Position numbers and translations under genes: made by a program. Of a stretch of DNA of 45,201 nucleotides, positions 44,799-45,201 are shown piece after piece. Each line of letters opens with the position of its first letter. The stretch's first letter is position 1. The DNA lies in contig SMOI01000260.1 in assembly GCA_008000375.1 (NCBI GenBank), forward strand, positions 1 through 45,201. Reading direction: 5' to 3'. This DNA comes from Poteriospumella lacustris. Lineage: Eukaryota > Sar > Chrysophyceae > Chromulinales > Dinobryaceae. Below the pieces are notes generated by a model that saw nothing but the letters and a program-made list of their open reading frames with translations, was not told the DNA's origin and made no database searches.

Positions 44799-45201
44799 TT
44801 CGAACAATAGAAGTTTCGATTTTAACACAAGGCCGTTATTATTGAAGAAGTAACCAGGTAGTTTACTCGTCCAATCTCATTTCAGTTGTGATTGCACGAT
44901 AAAGAATACCAAGGTCTCTACGTCTGAGGTCCTTGGTCCCCCAAAGTACGGAAACACAGTGGTCTGTTTTCAGGGAATCCGGAACTCTCCTGTTGGGTCC
45001 GACTTGTTGGCGATTCACTCCCCCCTAACCCTAACCGGACTTGGGACCTCTTGATTGAGGATTTTGTTGGAACGACCAACGTGTCGCTCACAATCTAATT
45101 ATCCTGGCAGTTCAGAGGTGTTCTGAGGCTATTTTGGCTGGTTTTATAGATCTACCATCGCTTCGTTCGCATTGTCTCATCATCAATTATGTCATTGGTG
45201 G
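44799..45201. other. right-edge intergenic region
   Basis: No gene recognised. AT-richer, with one short telomere-like tract. Confidence 0.5.
45023..45036. repeat. short telomere-like CCCTAACCCTAACC tract
   Basis: Two and a third CCCTAA units in non-coding DNA 4.4 kb from the intronic telomere tract, in the same orientation. Confidence 0.8.

Overview
This is a nuclear window from a single-celled or fungus-like eukaryote. The genes carry short spliceosomal introns (about 53-131 bp, GT-AG, usually with a CTNAC branch-point-like motif before the acceptor). They encode typical eukaryotic families: La, adenine phosphoribosyltransferase, a mitochondrial carrier, a calcium-dependent protein kinase with four EF-hands, a TOM1/THH1-type seven-helix protein, and a very large DUF3638-type ATPase. 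TTAGGG/CCCTAA telomere-type repeats occur internally. The CDPK, the TOM1-like protein, the IQ/LRR protein and a Crinkler-like effector together fit a stramenopile (oomycete relative or GC-rich alga) or a similar protist best. I cannot name the species. The centre of the window is extremely GC-rich with strong codon bias; the two ends (about 1-3300 and 41750-45201) and the gap near 31000 are clearly more AT-rich.

Layout. 1-3300: edge of an unrecognised gene (-), a SpoU-type methyltransferase (-), an AGC-like kinase (+). 3361-7165: a TPR-like/IQ/LRR protein (+). 7410-9915: a divergent pair, an AIMP1/Arc1p-type tRNA-binding protein (-) and La (+). 10066-11933: a small single-pass membrane protein (-) and APRT (+). 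12163-26409: one giant minus-strand gene (5 exons, about 4,614 residues) with three SH3 domains, the DUF3638/DUF3645 ATPase core, EF-hands and a VPS62/DUF946-like C-terminus. 27079-30506: a CDPK with a long disordered tail (-). 32086-33377: a six-exon mitochondrial carrier, probably for thiamine pyrophosphate (-). 33823-38654: a secreted or Golgi-type glycosyltransferase fused to a large C-terminal region (+). 39075-41732: a TOM1-like seven-helix protein (+) whose only intron contains telomere repeat. 42396-44798: a Crinkler-like multidomain gene (-).

The most interesting locus is 42396-44798. It predicts a ubiquitin-like Crinkler-type header, then a PD-(D/E)XK nuclease-like domain, then a protein kinase into whose N-lobe (between the glycine loop and the beta-3 lysine) a complete OTU-type cysteine protease domain has been inserted. 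Also notable are introns of the giant gene built from one shared TGTGTC-rich repeat family, and four places where an otherwise intact gene loses one base in a G/C-rich tract. The consistent -1 direction of these breaks suggests assembly or read errors rather than decay.

Most of the genes are housekeeping genes not obviously linked in a pathway. The two with a plausible shared role are the divergent La and tRNA-binding cofactor genes, which both act on tRNA and share one short promoter region. All gene models come from reading frames, splice-site phase and motif recognition only.
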